DNA of 64,000 bases, taken from assembly GCF_000409775.1 (NCBI RefSeq), contig NZ_KE332392.1, positions 1 through 64,000 on the forward strand, in the 5' to 3' direction. Of the stretch, positions 52,415 through 61,272 are shown piece after piece; position 1 is the stretch's first letter; every line of letters starts with the position of its first letter. Position numbers and translations under genes: made by a program. A model generated the notes under the pieces. That model did not search any database and had not been told where the DNA came from. It worked only from the letters and a program-made list of their open reading frames with translations. Source of the stretch: Litchfieldella anticariensis FP35 = DSM 16096 (GTDB taxonomy: Bacteria > Pseudomonadota > Gammaproteobacteria > Pseudomonadales > Halomonadaceae).

Positions 52415-52981
52415 CTATGGCGGGCAACGACGCACCCGCTCCGCCAACTCGAATACGTGCCGATCCTCGGCGCCTAGCCCCTCGAGCGAGGTGGCCAGGT
52501 TCAACAGGTAGTCGCGGTTGGGGCCGCTGGGGCCGTGGGCGCTGGCGATTTGCTCCGCCATGGCATTGAGCGGTGCTTCACCGAGGAAGGCGGCGTTGTC
52601 TTCGGTGGCGATGTAGACCAGCCCTTCGGTGTGGCTGCCGTCGGTGAAATGTAGTGTCACGATCTCACGCAGGTAGCCGTTCTTCTCGCGAATATCCAGC
52701 GGACGCAGGGTCTCGGCATCAATGCGATAGGCCATGCCCTGGCAGATGGCGTCGGGTTCGTTAACCAGCGTGACGACGCGCCCAGGCGCTTTCGGCGTAC
52801 CGCGGTGGTCATGCGAGCCTTGCCAGAAACGCCGTGCCCAGCCGCAAATGTGGGCGGGGTGGCGCTCATGGTAAGGAAACTCGGCCTTCCAGATCAGCGA
52901 GCCATAGCCGAATAGCCAGAGTTCGGCCTGGTCGTCGAAGGGCATGCGCTGTTGGTTGATATGTGTGGTATCGAGTGTCAT
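52415..52981 (-). CDS. chaC: ChaC-type gamma-glutamylcyclotransferase
   Basis: 188-residue protein with the ChaC signature [15 protein letters not shown] near residue 22 and [15 protein letters not shown], which holds the catalytic Glu. It degrades glutathione to 5-oxoproline and Cys-Gly in characterised members. It could link to the nearby glutathione S-transferase, though that gene is in the opposite orientation. Monocistronic in appearance; the start ATG 52981 gives the normal family length. Confidence 0.9.
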   Translation of the reverse strand: MTLDTTHINQQRMPFDDQAELWLFGYGSLIWKAEFPYHERHPAHICGWARRFWQGSHDHRGTPKAPGRVVTLVNEPDAICQGMAYRIDAETLRPLDIREKNGYLREIVTLHFTDGSHTEGLVYIATEDNAAFLGEAPLNAMAEQIASAHGPSGPNRDYLLNLATSLEGLGAEDRHVFELAERVRRCPP

Positions 52982-53055
52982 GTCGCCAACATTATTGGGA
53001 CTTTGCCGCCATTCTCAAGCATTTATTCAGTTGCATGCCCTGCGGGGAAAGAAAA

Positions 53056-53079
53056 CCTATGTCTCCATGGAGACATAGG
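53056..53079. terminator. Perfect 24-bp palindromic terminator
   Basis: CCTATGTCTCCA and its exact complement TGGAGACATAGG form a 24-bp perfect palindrome, flanked by AAAA on the left and CTTTT on the right. On the minus strand it lies 18 bp after the LysR end at 53098 and is followed by TTTTCTTT, a good intrinsic terminator; it works in both directions. Confidence 0.8.
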
Positions 53080-53097
53080 CTTTTGTACGGTCTCCAG

Positions 53098-54025
53098 TCA
53101 GCCCTCAAGTGCCATGAATTTGTGCAATTCCAAGTCGGGGTAGCGTTTCGAAACACTGCGACAGTCGCTACGCGTTTCTTCGATGATCCAGTCGCGCACT
53201 TCCGTGGCTGCAGGGCTTAGTGGTTTTTTGCGCGAGTGGATCAGGTGGCATAGACGTTCGGTAGCGATAGCCATGGGAGTGGCGGGGACCAGCGAGCCGA
53301 CCGACCGCGACGCCTTGCCCCAACAACGCCGCTTGCAGGACCACGGCATAATCGGAAAAGACCAGCGAATGTGCCGTGCCATGTGTTTCTTGATGGAACT
53401 GGGGAAAGTGCTCGAACCAATTGATTCGGCTGTCACTCAAGCTGATCAGGGTGGTCGTGTTCTCGCTGGTCGTTTCTTGCAGGTGTTGTTCACGGTACGC
53501 AGGGCTACATACGGGCAGTAATATTTCGGGGAGTATGAGAGCCGCCTGATGATGGACATCTTCACCGCTCACGAAGCGTACCCCCAGATCGACATCGTCC
53601 ACCGAGCCTTTGACGGAGCCGGAAATCAGCTGAAAACGCAGGTCAAGGGACGGAAACTGTTCCTGTAGTTTATGCATGCGTGGCATCAGCCAATGCGTCG
53701 TGAAGGCGGTGGAAACGGAGAGTGTCACGGTCTCCAATCCCGTGCTGCGCGCACGAATCTCCTGAATTGCCGCTTCGATATTGCGAAAGCCATCCACCAC
53801 ACCCTGATACAGGATTTCGCCATTTTCCGTCAGTACGGTGCCTGCTGGCGTACGCACGAATAGCTTCGCTTCCAGATACTCCTCCAGAAGCGAGAGCATG
53901 CGGCTGACCGCCGGTTGGGTGACGCCCAACTCGGCAGCTGCCTTGGTGAAATTGCCACAGCGAGCGGCTGACTCGAAGACGAAGAGTGCGTTGGCGCTGG
54001 GTAATTGTCGGCGTAAGGTCGGCAT
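53098..54025 (-). pseudogene. LysR-family regulator with internal deletion and frameshift
   Basis: The first frame (from 54025) encodes a normal LysR N-terminus: helix-turn-helix FTKAAAELGVTQPAVSRML, then a GcvA-like effector domain up to LLGQGVAVG. At about 53290-53305 the frame is lost. The rest of the effector domain (SLVPATPMAIATERLCHLIH, then SRKKPLSPAATEVRDWIIEE) continues in another frame to 53098, where a strong terminator follows. About a dozen residues normally found after GQGVAVG also seem missing, so a small deletion (the site is CGGTCGGTCGG-rich) probably caused the shift. The gene is divergent from the ABC operon it would have controlled. Confidence 0.68.
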
Positions 54026-54092
54026 AACTTCACGTTATGACAGTTCCAAGAATTTTGCAATTGCCCCGCATTCACCAATCTGCTGTACTCGG

Positions 54093-54120
54093 TTGCAACT
54101 CACGAATTCATAAGTATAAG
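54093..54120 (+). promoter_or_regulatory. Sigma-70-like promoter of the amine-uptake operon
   Basis: -35 TTGCAA (54093-54098), a 16-bp spacer and -10 TATAAG (54115-54120) lie just before the ATPase gene. The -35 overlaps an 8-bp palindrome GTTGCAAC (54092-54099), a possible regulator half-site. The gap also contains the divergent LysR start. Confidence 0.5.
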
Positions 54121-54132
54121 ACGAGGAATTTC

Positions 54133-55242
54133 ATGAGCGAATACGAAAATGTCGGTGTGTCCATACGTTCGGTCAGCAAGCGTTATGGCAACACCCTAGC
54201 CTTGGATGACATAACCTTAGATATTGAGCCGGGTGAGTTTGTCTCGCTGCTGGGACCATCGGGCTCGGGCAAGACCACTTTGCTTGGCGCCTTGGGCGGT
54301 TTTGTGATGCCGTCGTCAGGGTCGGTATGGATCGGCGATCAGGACGTGACCTACATGCCGCCCCACAAGCGCAATATAGGTGTGGTCTTCCAGAGTTATG
54401 CACTCTTCCCCCACATGACCGTTGGCGAGAACGTGGCGTTTCCGCTGCGCGCCCGACGCTTGCCCAAGTCCACCTGGCCAGAACGGGTGCGCCAGGCGCT
54501 GGCAATGGTAGAGCTGGAGGGCTACCAGGACCGAGGCATCTCCCAACTTTCGGGCGGCCAGCGCCAGCGAGTGGCACTGGCTCGTGCCATGGTCTTCGAG
54601 CCACGCCTGATTCTCATGGATGAGCCCTTGTCGGCGCTGGACAAGCAGCTTCGCGAAACGATGCAGATCGAGCTGCGCCAACTGCACCGCAAGCTTGGCG
54701 CGACGATCGTCTATGTTACCCACGACCAGCGCGAAGCACTGACCATGAGCGACCGGGTGGCCATCCTCAAGGACGGCAAGCTGGTACAGATCGGTGCTCC
54801 CGAGACACTGCACAACGATCCCAAGGACTCCTTCGTGGCGAGCTTCATCGGTGACTCCACCCTGTTGCCGGTGACCCGGGTCGATGCCCACAGCGTCAAG
54901 CTAGGCAAGTTCACCCTGCACTCGGCCAGGCCTGTGTCCACGCACCCGGAGCTGCTTCTGGCAGTACAGACCGAGAAGCTGTTGATCGATGACGAGCGGC
55001 ATGAGGCCGGCGTCAATCGCCTGAATTGCCGTGTCCGCGAGGTGGTGTATCAGGGCGACAGCTTGAGGCTGTTCCTCGAGTTGGAGGACGGAACCCACAT
55101 CAGCTTGCGCCAGCCTAGCCATCACCTGGGCCAGCAGAAGATTCCACCGATCGGCGAAAGCCTGACAGTGGTCCTGCATCCGGAGGACACCATCATCGTG
55201 CCCCGCGCCGGATGCCAATACCCGGCGGCCAACGTCGCCTGA
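54133..55242 (+). CDS. Spermidine/putrescine-type ABC transporter ATP-binding protein
   Basis: 369-residue PotA-like ATPase with Walker A GPSGSGKTT, Q-loop FQSYALFPHMTVGENV, signature LSGGQRQRVALARAM, Walker B LILMDEPLSALD, switch YVTHDQREALTMSD and a C-terminal TOBE domain (NRLNCRVREVVYQGDSLRLF). Start 54133 (MSEYENVGVSIRSV) follows ACGAGGAA. It energises the importer whose receptor and permeases are encoded further on, with two enzyme genes inserted in between. Confidence 0.88.
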   Translation: MSEYENVGVSIRSVSKRYGNTLALDDITLDIEPGEFVSLLGPSGSGKTTLLGALGGFVMPSSGSVWIGDQDVTYMPPHKRNIGVVFQSYALFPHMTVGENVAFPLRARRLPKSTWPERVRQALAMVELEGYQDRGISQLSGGQRQRVALARAMVFEPRLILMDEPLSALDKQLRETMQIELRQLHRKLGATIVYVTHDQREALTMSDRVAILKDGKLVQIGAPETLHNDPKDSFVASFIGDSTLLPVTRVDAHSVKLGKFTLHSARPVSTHPELLLAVQTEKLLIDDERHEAGVNRLNCRVREVVYQGDSLRLFLELEDGTHISLRQPSHHLGQQKIPPIGESLTVVLHPEDTIIVPRAGCQYPAANVA

Positions 55243-55282
55243 CATCACCTCGAAGCACAAGAAACAGGAGTCATTGACGATC

Positions 55283-55981
55283 ATGGATCTTTCCAATTTC
55301 AAGGTTCTGACGTTCGACGTCGTGGGTACGCTGATCGATTTCGAAACAGGTGTGCTGGAAGCGGTCCGTCGCATCGGTGGAAACGCTGCCCAGGACTTGA
55401 GCGACACGACCATTTTCGATGCCTATAAGCGGGGACGCGATCGTTTCCCAGGACGCTCGAGCAGTGCCATGGCGAATGTCTACCGTTCGCTGGCCGAGGA
55501 GTTGCAGCTGCCTGCCGATACGGATTCAGCGGAGGCCTTCCAGATGGCGGTATTCCGTTGGCCGGCGTTTGAGGATTCGGTGGCAGCGCTCAAGCGCCTG
55601 CGCAAGCACTTCCGGTTAGTGGCCATGACCAATGCCGATCGCACCGCCTTTACCTGCTATTCACACACGCTCGAAGACCCGTTCGACGACAGCGTGACCT
55701 GCGACGATACCGGGGTAGCCAAGCCTAACCCGCAGTTCTTCGCTTACAACCGTGGCCGTCAGGCAGCCAATGGCTACAAGTTCTCGGAAATCCTGCATGT
55801 CGCGCAAAGCCAATATCACGACATCGGCATCGCCAAGGAACTGGGCTACACCACCTGCTGGATCGAGAGGCGTCAGGGACTGCAGGGCTTTGGCGGTACG
55901 CCCGAGCCGAAGCAGATGACCAAGCCGGACTTCCACTTCCCCACGCTCAAGGCTTTGGCCGACGCCGTGGAGGGTGTGTGA
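55283..55981 (+). CDS. HAD-superfamily hydrolase (type II haloacid dehalogenase-like)
   Basis: 232-residue HAD protein. The nucleophile Asp is in LTFDVVGTLIDF, the Ser/Thr motif in AMTNADR and the Lys in GVAKPNPQFF; LHVAQSQYHDIGIAKELGY matches the type II dehalogenase pattern. Family members remove halogen from 2-haloacids or hydrolyse phosphate esters. Here it sits in an amine-catabolic operon, so halide removal is not obvious. Two starts are possible: ATG 55283 or TTG 55274, which is better spaced from GGAG. Confidence 0.75.
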   Translation: MDLSNFKVLTFDVVGTLIDFETGVLEAVRRIGGNAAQDLSDTTIFDAYKRGRDRFPGRSSSAMANVYRSLAEELQLPADTDSAEAFQMAVFRWPAFEDSVAALKRLRKHFRLVAMTNADRTAFTCYSHTLEDPFDDSVTCDDTGVAKPNPQFFAYNRGRQAANGYKFSEILHVAQSQYHDIGIAKELGYTTCWIERRQGLQGFGGTPEPKQMTKPDFHFPTLKALADAVEGV

Positions 55982-55982
55982 C

Positions 55983-57290
55983 ATGAGTGGGCCGCTGCCG
56001 GGTGCCGGGATCGCCTCGTTATGGCGCGACACAGCAGACACGGAGCTCGACTTGCCGTGCCTGAATGGCGATACCCAGGCTGATGTCGCCATCATCGGAG
56101 CGGGCTATACCGGACTAGCGGCGGCCCACCGCCTGGCACAACGCGGCGTTTCACCCATCGTGGTGGATGCCAACCCAATCGGCTGGGGGGCCAGTGGACG
56201 AAATGGCGGCGTAGTATCGGCCAAGTTCCGCTTGTCGTTCCCCTCCATCGCGCAGGCCCATGGCATGGCGGTGGCGCGCATCATGCATCGTCTTTGTCAT
56301 CAGGCAGTGGACGAGGTGGAGGGGTTGATTGATGACTATGGTCTGTCAGGCGCCCGATTTACCCGCTGTGGCAACCTGCGTTGTGCCCACACCGAGCGGG
56401 CGTTTCGCTGCATCACCGAAGAGGCCGAGTGGATGCGGCGCGAGCTGGGTGACGACTCGCTGCGTTGCCTGTCGGCAGGTGAGGTGGCGGAGGAGACCGG
56501 TTCTCATGCGTTCACCGGCGGCGTATTGAGTAGTGGCGTTGGTACGTTGCATCCACTGGGTTACGTACGTGGGCTGGCCGAAGGCCTGACGCAACGCCAT
56601 GGCGAGATACTCTTCGAACGGTCCCCGGCAACCGGCATTCATCGCGAAAGTGACGGCGTTCGAGTCGTCACCACAAGCGGAGAGATCCGTGCACGACAGG
56701 CGATCATGGCTACCAACGCCTATTCGGATCTCACCTCGGTCAGCGCCATGATCAAGTCGCGCCTGGTGCCGTTCAGGAGTTCGATCATCGCCACCGAGGT
56801 ACTGCCGACGACGTTGCAGGAGCGGTTGCTGGTCAATGCCAGGAGCTATGGAGAGACCCGTCGCATGATGCGTTGGTTTCGCAAGGTGGACGGGCGCTTC
56901 GTGTTCGGGGGACGAGGCGCGTTTGGTAAACGCGACTCGAAATCGGCTTTCGATGCCCTGCAGCGGGCCATGGTATCGATGTTCCCCGACCTGGCCGGTA
57001 TCGATATCACGCATCGCTGGTCAGGCCATGTCGGCATGACGCTGGACGCCTTGCCTCATGTTGGCCGGTTTGACGACCGGCTGTGTTACGCCGCCGGTTA
57101 CAACGGCGCCGGCGTGGCAATGTCCACGTTGCTCGGACGCCTGGCAGCGGATTTCGCCATTGGCGAGACGCCGGAAGTAGCGCTGCTGGAGACGAGCCGT
57201 CTCAAGGCTGTTCCGTTCTATCCCTTGCGTGAGGTGGGTATTCGTCTGGTAGCAGGTTGGTACCAGTTCCTTGATGCGGTCGGGCGCTAG
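55983..57290 (+). CDS. FAD-dependent amine oxidoreductase (DAO/PuuB-like)
   Basis: 435-residue DAO-family flavoprotein with the FAD-binding ADVAIIGAGYTGLAAAHRL near residue 37, GWGASGRNGGVVSAKFRLS after it and the C-terminal HVGMTLDALPHVGRFDDRL, AAGYNGAGVAMSTLLGRL. Closest characterised type is gamma-glutamylputrescine oxidase (PuuB), which oxidises a primary amine to an aldehyde; glycine/sarcosine oxidase-like reactions are alternatives. It starts one base after the HAD stop. Together with the aldehyde dehydrogenase below it gives an amine-to-acid route. Confidence 0.85.
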   Translation: MSGPLPGAGIASLWRDTADTELDLPCLNGDTQADVAIIGAGYTGLAAAHRLAQRGVSPIVVDANPIGWGASGRNGGVVSAKFRLSFPSIAQAHGMAVARIMHRLCHQAVDEVEGLIDDYGLSGARFTRCGNLRCAHTERAFRCITEEAEWMRRELGDDSLRCLSAGEVAEETGSHAFTGGVLSSGVGTLHPLGYVRGLAEGLTQRHGEILFERSPATGIHRESDGVRVVTTSGEIRARQAIMATNAYSDLTSVSAMIKSRLVPFRSSIIATEVLPTTLQERLLVNARSYGETRRMMRWFRKVDGRFVFGGRGAFGKRDSKSAFDALQRAMVSMFPDLAGIDITHRWSGHVGMTLDALPHVGRFDDRLCYAAGYNGAGVAMSTLLGRLAADFAIGETPEVALLETSRLKAVPFYPLREVGIRLVAGWYQFLDAVGR

Positions 57291-57337
57291 GCGCCCCAAG
57301 CGCGCATCGACATATCAGCAGAAGCGGAGACTACAAG

Positions 57338-58393
57338 ATGAAATATACGCAATGCTTGAATGCTCTGGTGGGGTCGGCTGTTGTACTGGCGGGAGCCTTG
57401 GGTACATCCCATAGCCTGGCAGCGGAGCAGATCACTTTCGTTTCCCAAGGAGGGGCTTATCAGGACGCCCAGACAGAGGCCATTCTCGATCCTGTCGCCG
57501 AGGCGTTGGGTATCACCATCCATCAGGACAGTGCGCCTGACGCCTGGCCAATGATTCGCACCCAGGGCACGACCGGTCAGGCGGTATGGGATGTCGTCGA
57601 TACGCCGCCTCTGAACTGCATACGCGGTGGAGATCAAGAACTGATCGAGCCACTCGATTTCAGCCGTATCCCCAATGCCGAGTCGATGCCCGAGGCGTAC
57701 AAGACTCCTTACTCCGTTGCCTATGAATTTTACTCCAGCGTATTGGCATACAATCCCGATGCATTCGACGGTAATCCGCCCCAGAGTTGGGAAGATTTCT
57801 GGAATGTCGAGGAGTTTCCCGGCAACCGCGCATTGCGCAATCACCCTCTGGGTACGCTTGAGGCCGCACTTCTGGCGGATGGGGTGGCGCCTGAAGACCT
57901 CTACCCGCTGGACGTCGACCGGGCCTTCGCCAAGCTCGAGGAAATCAAACCGCATATTACTACCTGGTGGACCTCAGGCGGCCAGTCAGCCCAACTGCTT
58001 TATGATGGTGAAGTGGACATGCTGATGATGTGGAACGGCCGGGTCAGCGCCATCATGAATGAGGGAGCGAGTGCCGATTTCACTTACAATGAGGGCATCC
58101 TCCAGACCACGCACCTTTGCATTATCAAGGATGCCCCCAACCTGGACACGGCGTTCAAATTCGTCAATGCCGCCATCGATCCCCAGTACCAAGCCAACTT
58201 GCCTCTCCATATCGACTATGGCCCGGGCAATCCCGCCGCTTTCGATACCGGCAAGATCTCCGAAGAACGCTCCCAGGAGCTACCTAGTTTTCCGGAGAAT
58301 GCCGAGCGTCAGGTGCTGATGTCCTACGAATGGTGGTCGTCTCCTGAAGGTGAAGAAGCCGAGCGGCGTTGGCTCGAGTTCATGCAGCAATGA
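57338..58393 (+). CDS. Polyamine-type ABC transporter substrate-binding protein
   Basis: 351-residue periplasmic receptor with signal peptide MKYTQCLNALVGSAVVLAGA and cleavage near SLAAEQ. The mature sequence has the PotD/PotF-like family features QITFVSQGGAYQDAQTEAIL, YSVAYEFYSSVLAYN, PQSWEDFWNVEEFPGNRALR and DYGPGNPAAFDTGKISEE. It therefore binds a small cationic organic compound; the ligand is unknown. A strong hairpin follows the stop codon. Confidence 0.87.
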   Translation: MKYTQCLNALVGSAVVLAGALGTSHSLAAEQITFVSQGGAYQDAQTEAILDPVAEALGITIHQDSAPDAWPMIRTQGTTGQAVWDVVDTPPLNCIRGGDQELIEPLDFSRIPNAESMPEAYKTPYSVAYEFYSSVLAYNPDAFDGNPPQSWEDFWNVEEFPGNRALRNHPLGTLEAALLADGVAPEDLYPLDVDRAFAKLEEIKPHITTWWTSGGQSAQLLYDGEVDMLMMWNGRVSAIMNEGASADFTYNEGILQTTHLCIIKDAPNLDTAFKFVNAAIDPQYQANLPLHIDYGPGNPAAFDTGKISEERSQELPSFPENAERQVLMSYEWWSSPEGEEAERRWLEFMQQ

Positions 58394-58400
58394 ACGTGCC

Positions 58401-58431
58401 GGTGCTGCACGCCGTTACGGCGTGCAGCACC
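58401..58431 (+). terminator. 14-bp perfect hairpin after the receptor gene
   Basis: GGTGCTGCACGCCG (58401-58414), loop TTA, CGGCGTGCAGCACC (58418-58431). No T-run follows and the permease start is 39 bp away, so it probably stabilises the receptor mRNA and limits read-through rather than ending the operon. Confidence 0.75.
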
Positions 58432-58469
58432 TGACGTGTCGTCTCCGATTTTCAGACAGGAGAAGTGTC

Positions 58470-59372
58470 TTGAAAGCCACCGCCGTCAATGATCGTTACG
58501 CTCCCATTAGCAGCATCGATCCCTCATCACGTCATCACCGCCGAGAACATGCACTGATGCTGCTGCTGATGTCACCAGCCGTGCTGGTGGTATTTTTGCT
58601 GCTCATCGTTCCTTTGACCTGGTTGATCGGGCAGTCCTTCTATGCCGAGGGGGTGCTTAGCCTGGAGCATTACCGTCGAATCTTCACTGAGGGGATCTAC
58701 TGGAATACCTTCGCGTTGACGTTTCGGATTAGCATCATCGTGACGCTTCTGGCATTGCTGATGGGCTATCCGATCGCTTATGCCGCCTCGATACTTCCGC
58801 AACGTTGGGCAATGCTGGTGTTGGCTCTGGTCATCCTGCCGTTCTGGACCAGTGTACTGGTCAGGGCCTACGCCTGGTTGATCCTTCTGCAACGCTCCGG
58901 AGTGATCAACAAGACCCTGCTAGGAACCGGCGTCATCGATTCTCCCCTCTCCCTAGTGCATAACGAGCTGGGGACGATCATTGCCACCGTGCATATCCTG
59001 CTCCCATTCATGGTCTTGCCGCTATACGCCACCATGCAGAAGATCCCGCGCGACCTGTTGCTGGCCGGCGCCAGTCTCGGCGGCAGTCCGTTGCATGTGT
59101 TCCTGCGTGTGTTCCTACCGCTGTCGCTGAGTGGTGTCCTGGCAGGCATGACATTGGTGTTCGTGCTGTGTCTCGGCTTCTACATCACCCCTGAGTTGAT
59201 GGGAGGCGGCCGCACGGTCATGGCGTCGATGTTGGTGAGCCGTAATATCCAGCTTTACAGCGATTGGGGAGCGGCCAGTGCGGTTAGCGTGGTGCTGTTG
59301 ATATGCGTTCTGGCCATCTTCTACGTGGTCAGCCGCTTGATCTCCCTTGAGAAGATACTGGGGGTGAAATGA
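58470..59372 (+). CDS. ABC transporter permease (PotB type)
   Basis: 300-residue permease with six helices, first helix LMLLLMSPAVLVVFLLLIVP, and the EAA-like loop LLLAGASLGGSPLHVFLRVFLPL. The start is a TTG at 58470 (reads LKATAVNDRY): AGGAGA lies six bases upstream, whereas the longer frame from 58350 overlaps the receptor gene. It overlaps the next permease start (ATGA). Confidence 0.85.
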   Translation: MKATAVNDRYAPISSIDPSSRHHRREHALMLLLMSPAVLVVFLLLIVPLTWLIGQSFYAEGVLSLEHYRRIFTEGIYWNTFALTFRISIIVTLLALLMGYPIAYAASILPQRWAMLVLALVILPFWTSVLVRAYAWLILLQRSGVINKTLLGTGVIDSPLSLVHNELGTIIATVHILLPFMVLPLYATMQKIPRDLLLAGASLGGSPLHVFLRVFLPLSLSGVLAGMTLVFVLCLGFYITPELMGGGRTVMASMLVSRNIQLYSDWGAASAVSVVLLICVLAIFYVVSRLISLEKILGVK

Positions 59373-60160
59373 ACAAGTTATCCCTGAGCCGAATTGTCTT
59401 TATCGGTTACGTTGTCCTGGTGCTGGTCTTCCTGATCCTGCCGGTCTTGGTGGTGATACCGATGTCATTCTCGGACAGCCGATTCCTGTCCTTCCCACCT
59501 CCCGGCTATTCAGTGCGCTGGTACGACACTTTCTTCAGCAATCTAGGCTGGATGTCGGCGGCCAAGACCAGCCTCACCGTGGCGATTGCAACGACGTTGA
59601 TTGCTACGCCAGTGGGCGTGGCGGCGGCCTATGCCATCAATTGTTCAACACACTGGAGCATGCGTTACCTGAAGATCGTGCTGCTGTTGCCATTGATCGT
59701 GCCGATCATCATCGTCGCTGCGGGAGTATTCTTCATCTACGCCTTCTCAGGAATGTTGCATACCATTTCTGGCTTGGTCATGGCCGATGTGATGCTGGCG
59801 CTGCCATATGTCGTCACTGCCGTGACAGCGGGTCTGCACGGCTTCGATCAGACGCAGGAGATGGTGGCCAGGAGCTTGGGAATGAACCGCTTCCGCAGCT
59901 TCATGGCCGTGACATTGCCGCAGATCAAACCCAGTGTGATAACCGGTGCCATCTTCGCTTTCATACAGGCACTGGATGAAACCATGGTGGCACTGTTCAT
60001 TTCCGGCGGTCAGAACCAGACCCTGACGGTACGCATGTTCACCGCGCTGCGTGACGAGATAGACCCGACCATCGCGGCTATCAGCACGCTGCTGACTGCC
60101 ACCTCTTTTGCTCTGGTGATAATGATGGCAATGGCTCGCAAGCAGGCGTCGGCCCGTTGA
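59369..60160 (+). CDS. ABC transporter permease (PotC type)
   Basis: 263-residue permease with six helices: RIVFIGYVVLVLVFLILPVL first, then SMRYLKIVLLLPLIVPIII and the EAA loop ARSLGMNRFRSFMAVTLPQI. The late AFIQALDETMVALFISGG with QTLTVRMFTALRDEIDPTIA is typical of PotC-like subunits. It completes the four-part importer with the ATPase at 54133 and the receptor. Confidence 0.9.
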   Translation: MNKLSLSRIVFIGYVVLVLVFLILPVLVVIPMSFSDSRFLSFPPPGYSVRWYDTFFSNLGWMSAAKTSLTVAIATTLIATPVGVAAAYAINCSTHWSMRYLKIVLLLPLIVPIIIVAAGVFFIYAFSGMLHTISGLVMADVMLALPYVVTAVTAGLHGFDQTQEMVARSLGMNRFRSFMAVTLPQIKPSVITGAIFAFIQALDETMVALFISGGQNQTLTVRMFTALRDEIDPTIAAISTLLTATSFALVIMMAMARKQASAR

Positions 60161-60267
60161 TCGCCGTTGGGTAGAAGATAGCGTCTGGCGGCAGTTCTAT
60201 TCCAAGTGGACTCGTCGCACGGTAGGTCCTGGCCAGTCACGCGCTGGGTTGATGGGAGAATCTTGTC

Positions 60268-61191
60268 ATGAGTTTCGTCTACAACGCTGACCCTGAGCGT
60301 GGTCGGGAGTGGCAGCGCCTGTTCGCCCTGCGCGCGCCGGATATCGACTTTCGCTTTTGGCCGGATGTCGGTTGCCCCGCAGACGTGCGCTATCTGGGCA
60401 CGTGGGCGCCGATAGAGGATTTGGCCCGTTTTCCAAATCTCGAGGTGGTGTTTTCACTCGGTGCGGGTGTCGATCAGTTCGAGTTCGATAGCATCCCCTC
60501 TCGTGTGCCGCTGGTGCGCATGCAGGAGCCGGGCATCGTCACCACCATGCAAGAGTACGCCATCATGGCGGTACTGGCACTGCATCGCGATCTGGTCCAT
60601 TACATTGCCCAGCAGCGAAAGCGTATCTGGGAGCCACGTCGGGTATTGCCGGCGGCACGACGCAGGGTTGGCATTCTGGGTCTGGGGCAACTCGGTGCGG
60701 CAGTCGCAGAGCGCTTGAGTGGTCTGGGTTTTGCCTGCCGGGGCTGGAGTCGTTCCCCACGTGACATTCCCGGCGTGGAGTGCTTTTCGGGCGAAAAGGA
60801 GCTACCGGACTTCCTTGCCGAAAGCGAGATTCTTGTTTGCTTGCTGCCGCTGACCGGGCTTACCCGCGGCATCCTGAATGCCGCACTGTTTTCCCAACTG
60901 CCGCGTGGCGCTTCGCTGGTCAATGTCGGCCGTGGCCCGCACCTGATCACGCCGGATCTGCTGGACGCCCTGGACTCCGGACAGCTATCGGCAGCGGTGC
61001 TGGATGTGTTCGACCCCGAGCCGCCACCGGAAGAGCATCCCATCTGGTCCCATCCACGAATATTGCTGACACCTCATGTGGCTAGCATGACGCAGCCGGA
61101 GAGTGCGATCGACATGGTGCTGGACAACATTGCCCGACACCGCGCAGGGCAGGAAATGCTCGGCACCGTAGACCGACAGCGCGGTTACTGA
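60268..61191 (+). CDS. D-2-hydroxyacid dehydrogenase (GhrA-like)
   Basis: 307-residue dehydrogenase with the Rossmann motif GILGLGQLGAAVA, NVGRGPHL (substrate Arg), DVFDPEPPPEEHP (Glu) and TPHVASMT (His). This is the glyoxylate/hydroxypyruvate reductase A type. It would interconvert a 2-oxo and a D-2-hydroxy acid in the cytoplasm. It follows the permease by 107 bp, after an imperfect spacer without clear signals. Confidence 0.87.
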   Translation: MSFVYNADPERGREWQRLFALRAPDIDFRFWPDVGCPADVRYLGTWAPIEDLARFPNLEVVFSLGAGVDQFEFDSIPSRVPLVRMQEPGIVTTMQEYAIMAVLALHRDLVHYIAQQRKRIWEPRRVLPAARRRVGILGLGQLGAAVAERLSGLGFACRGWSRSPRDIPGVECFSGEKELPDFLAESEILVCLLPLTGLTRGILNAALFSQLPRGASLVNVGRGPHLITPDLLDALDSGQLSAAVLDVFDPEPPPEEHPIWSHPRILLTPHVASMTQPESAIDMVLDNIARHRAGQEMLGTVDRQRGY

Positions 61192-61272
61192 TTCACCGAT
61201 AACATATTGCCACGAATAGCGATCGTTGCGCCGCTCGTCGGCGCCCTTGTGCCACAACGACAGGATAACGAC

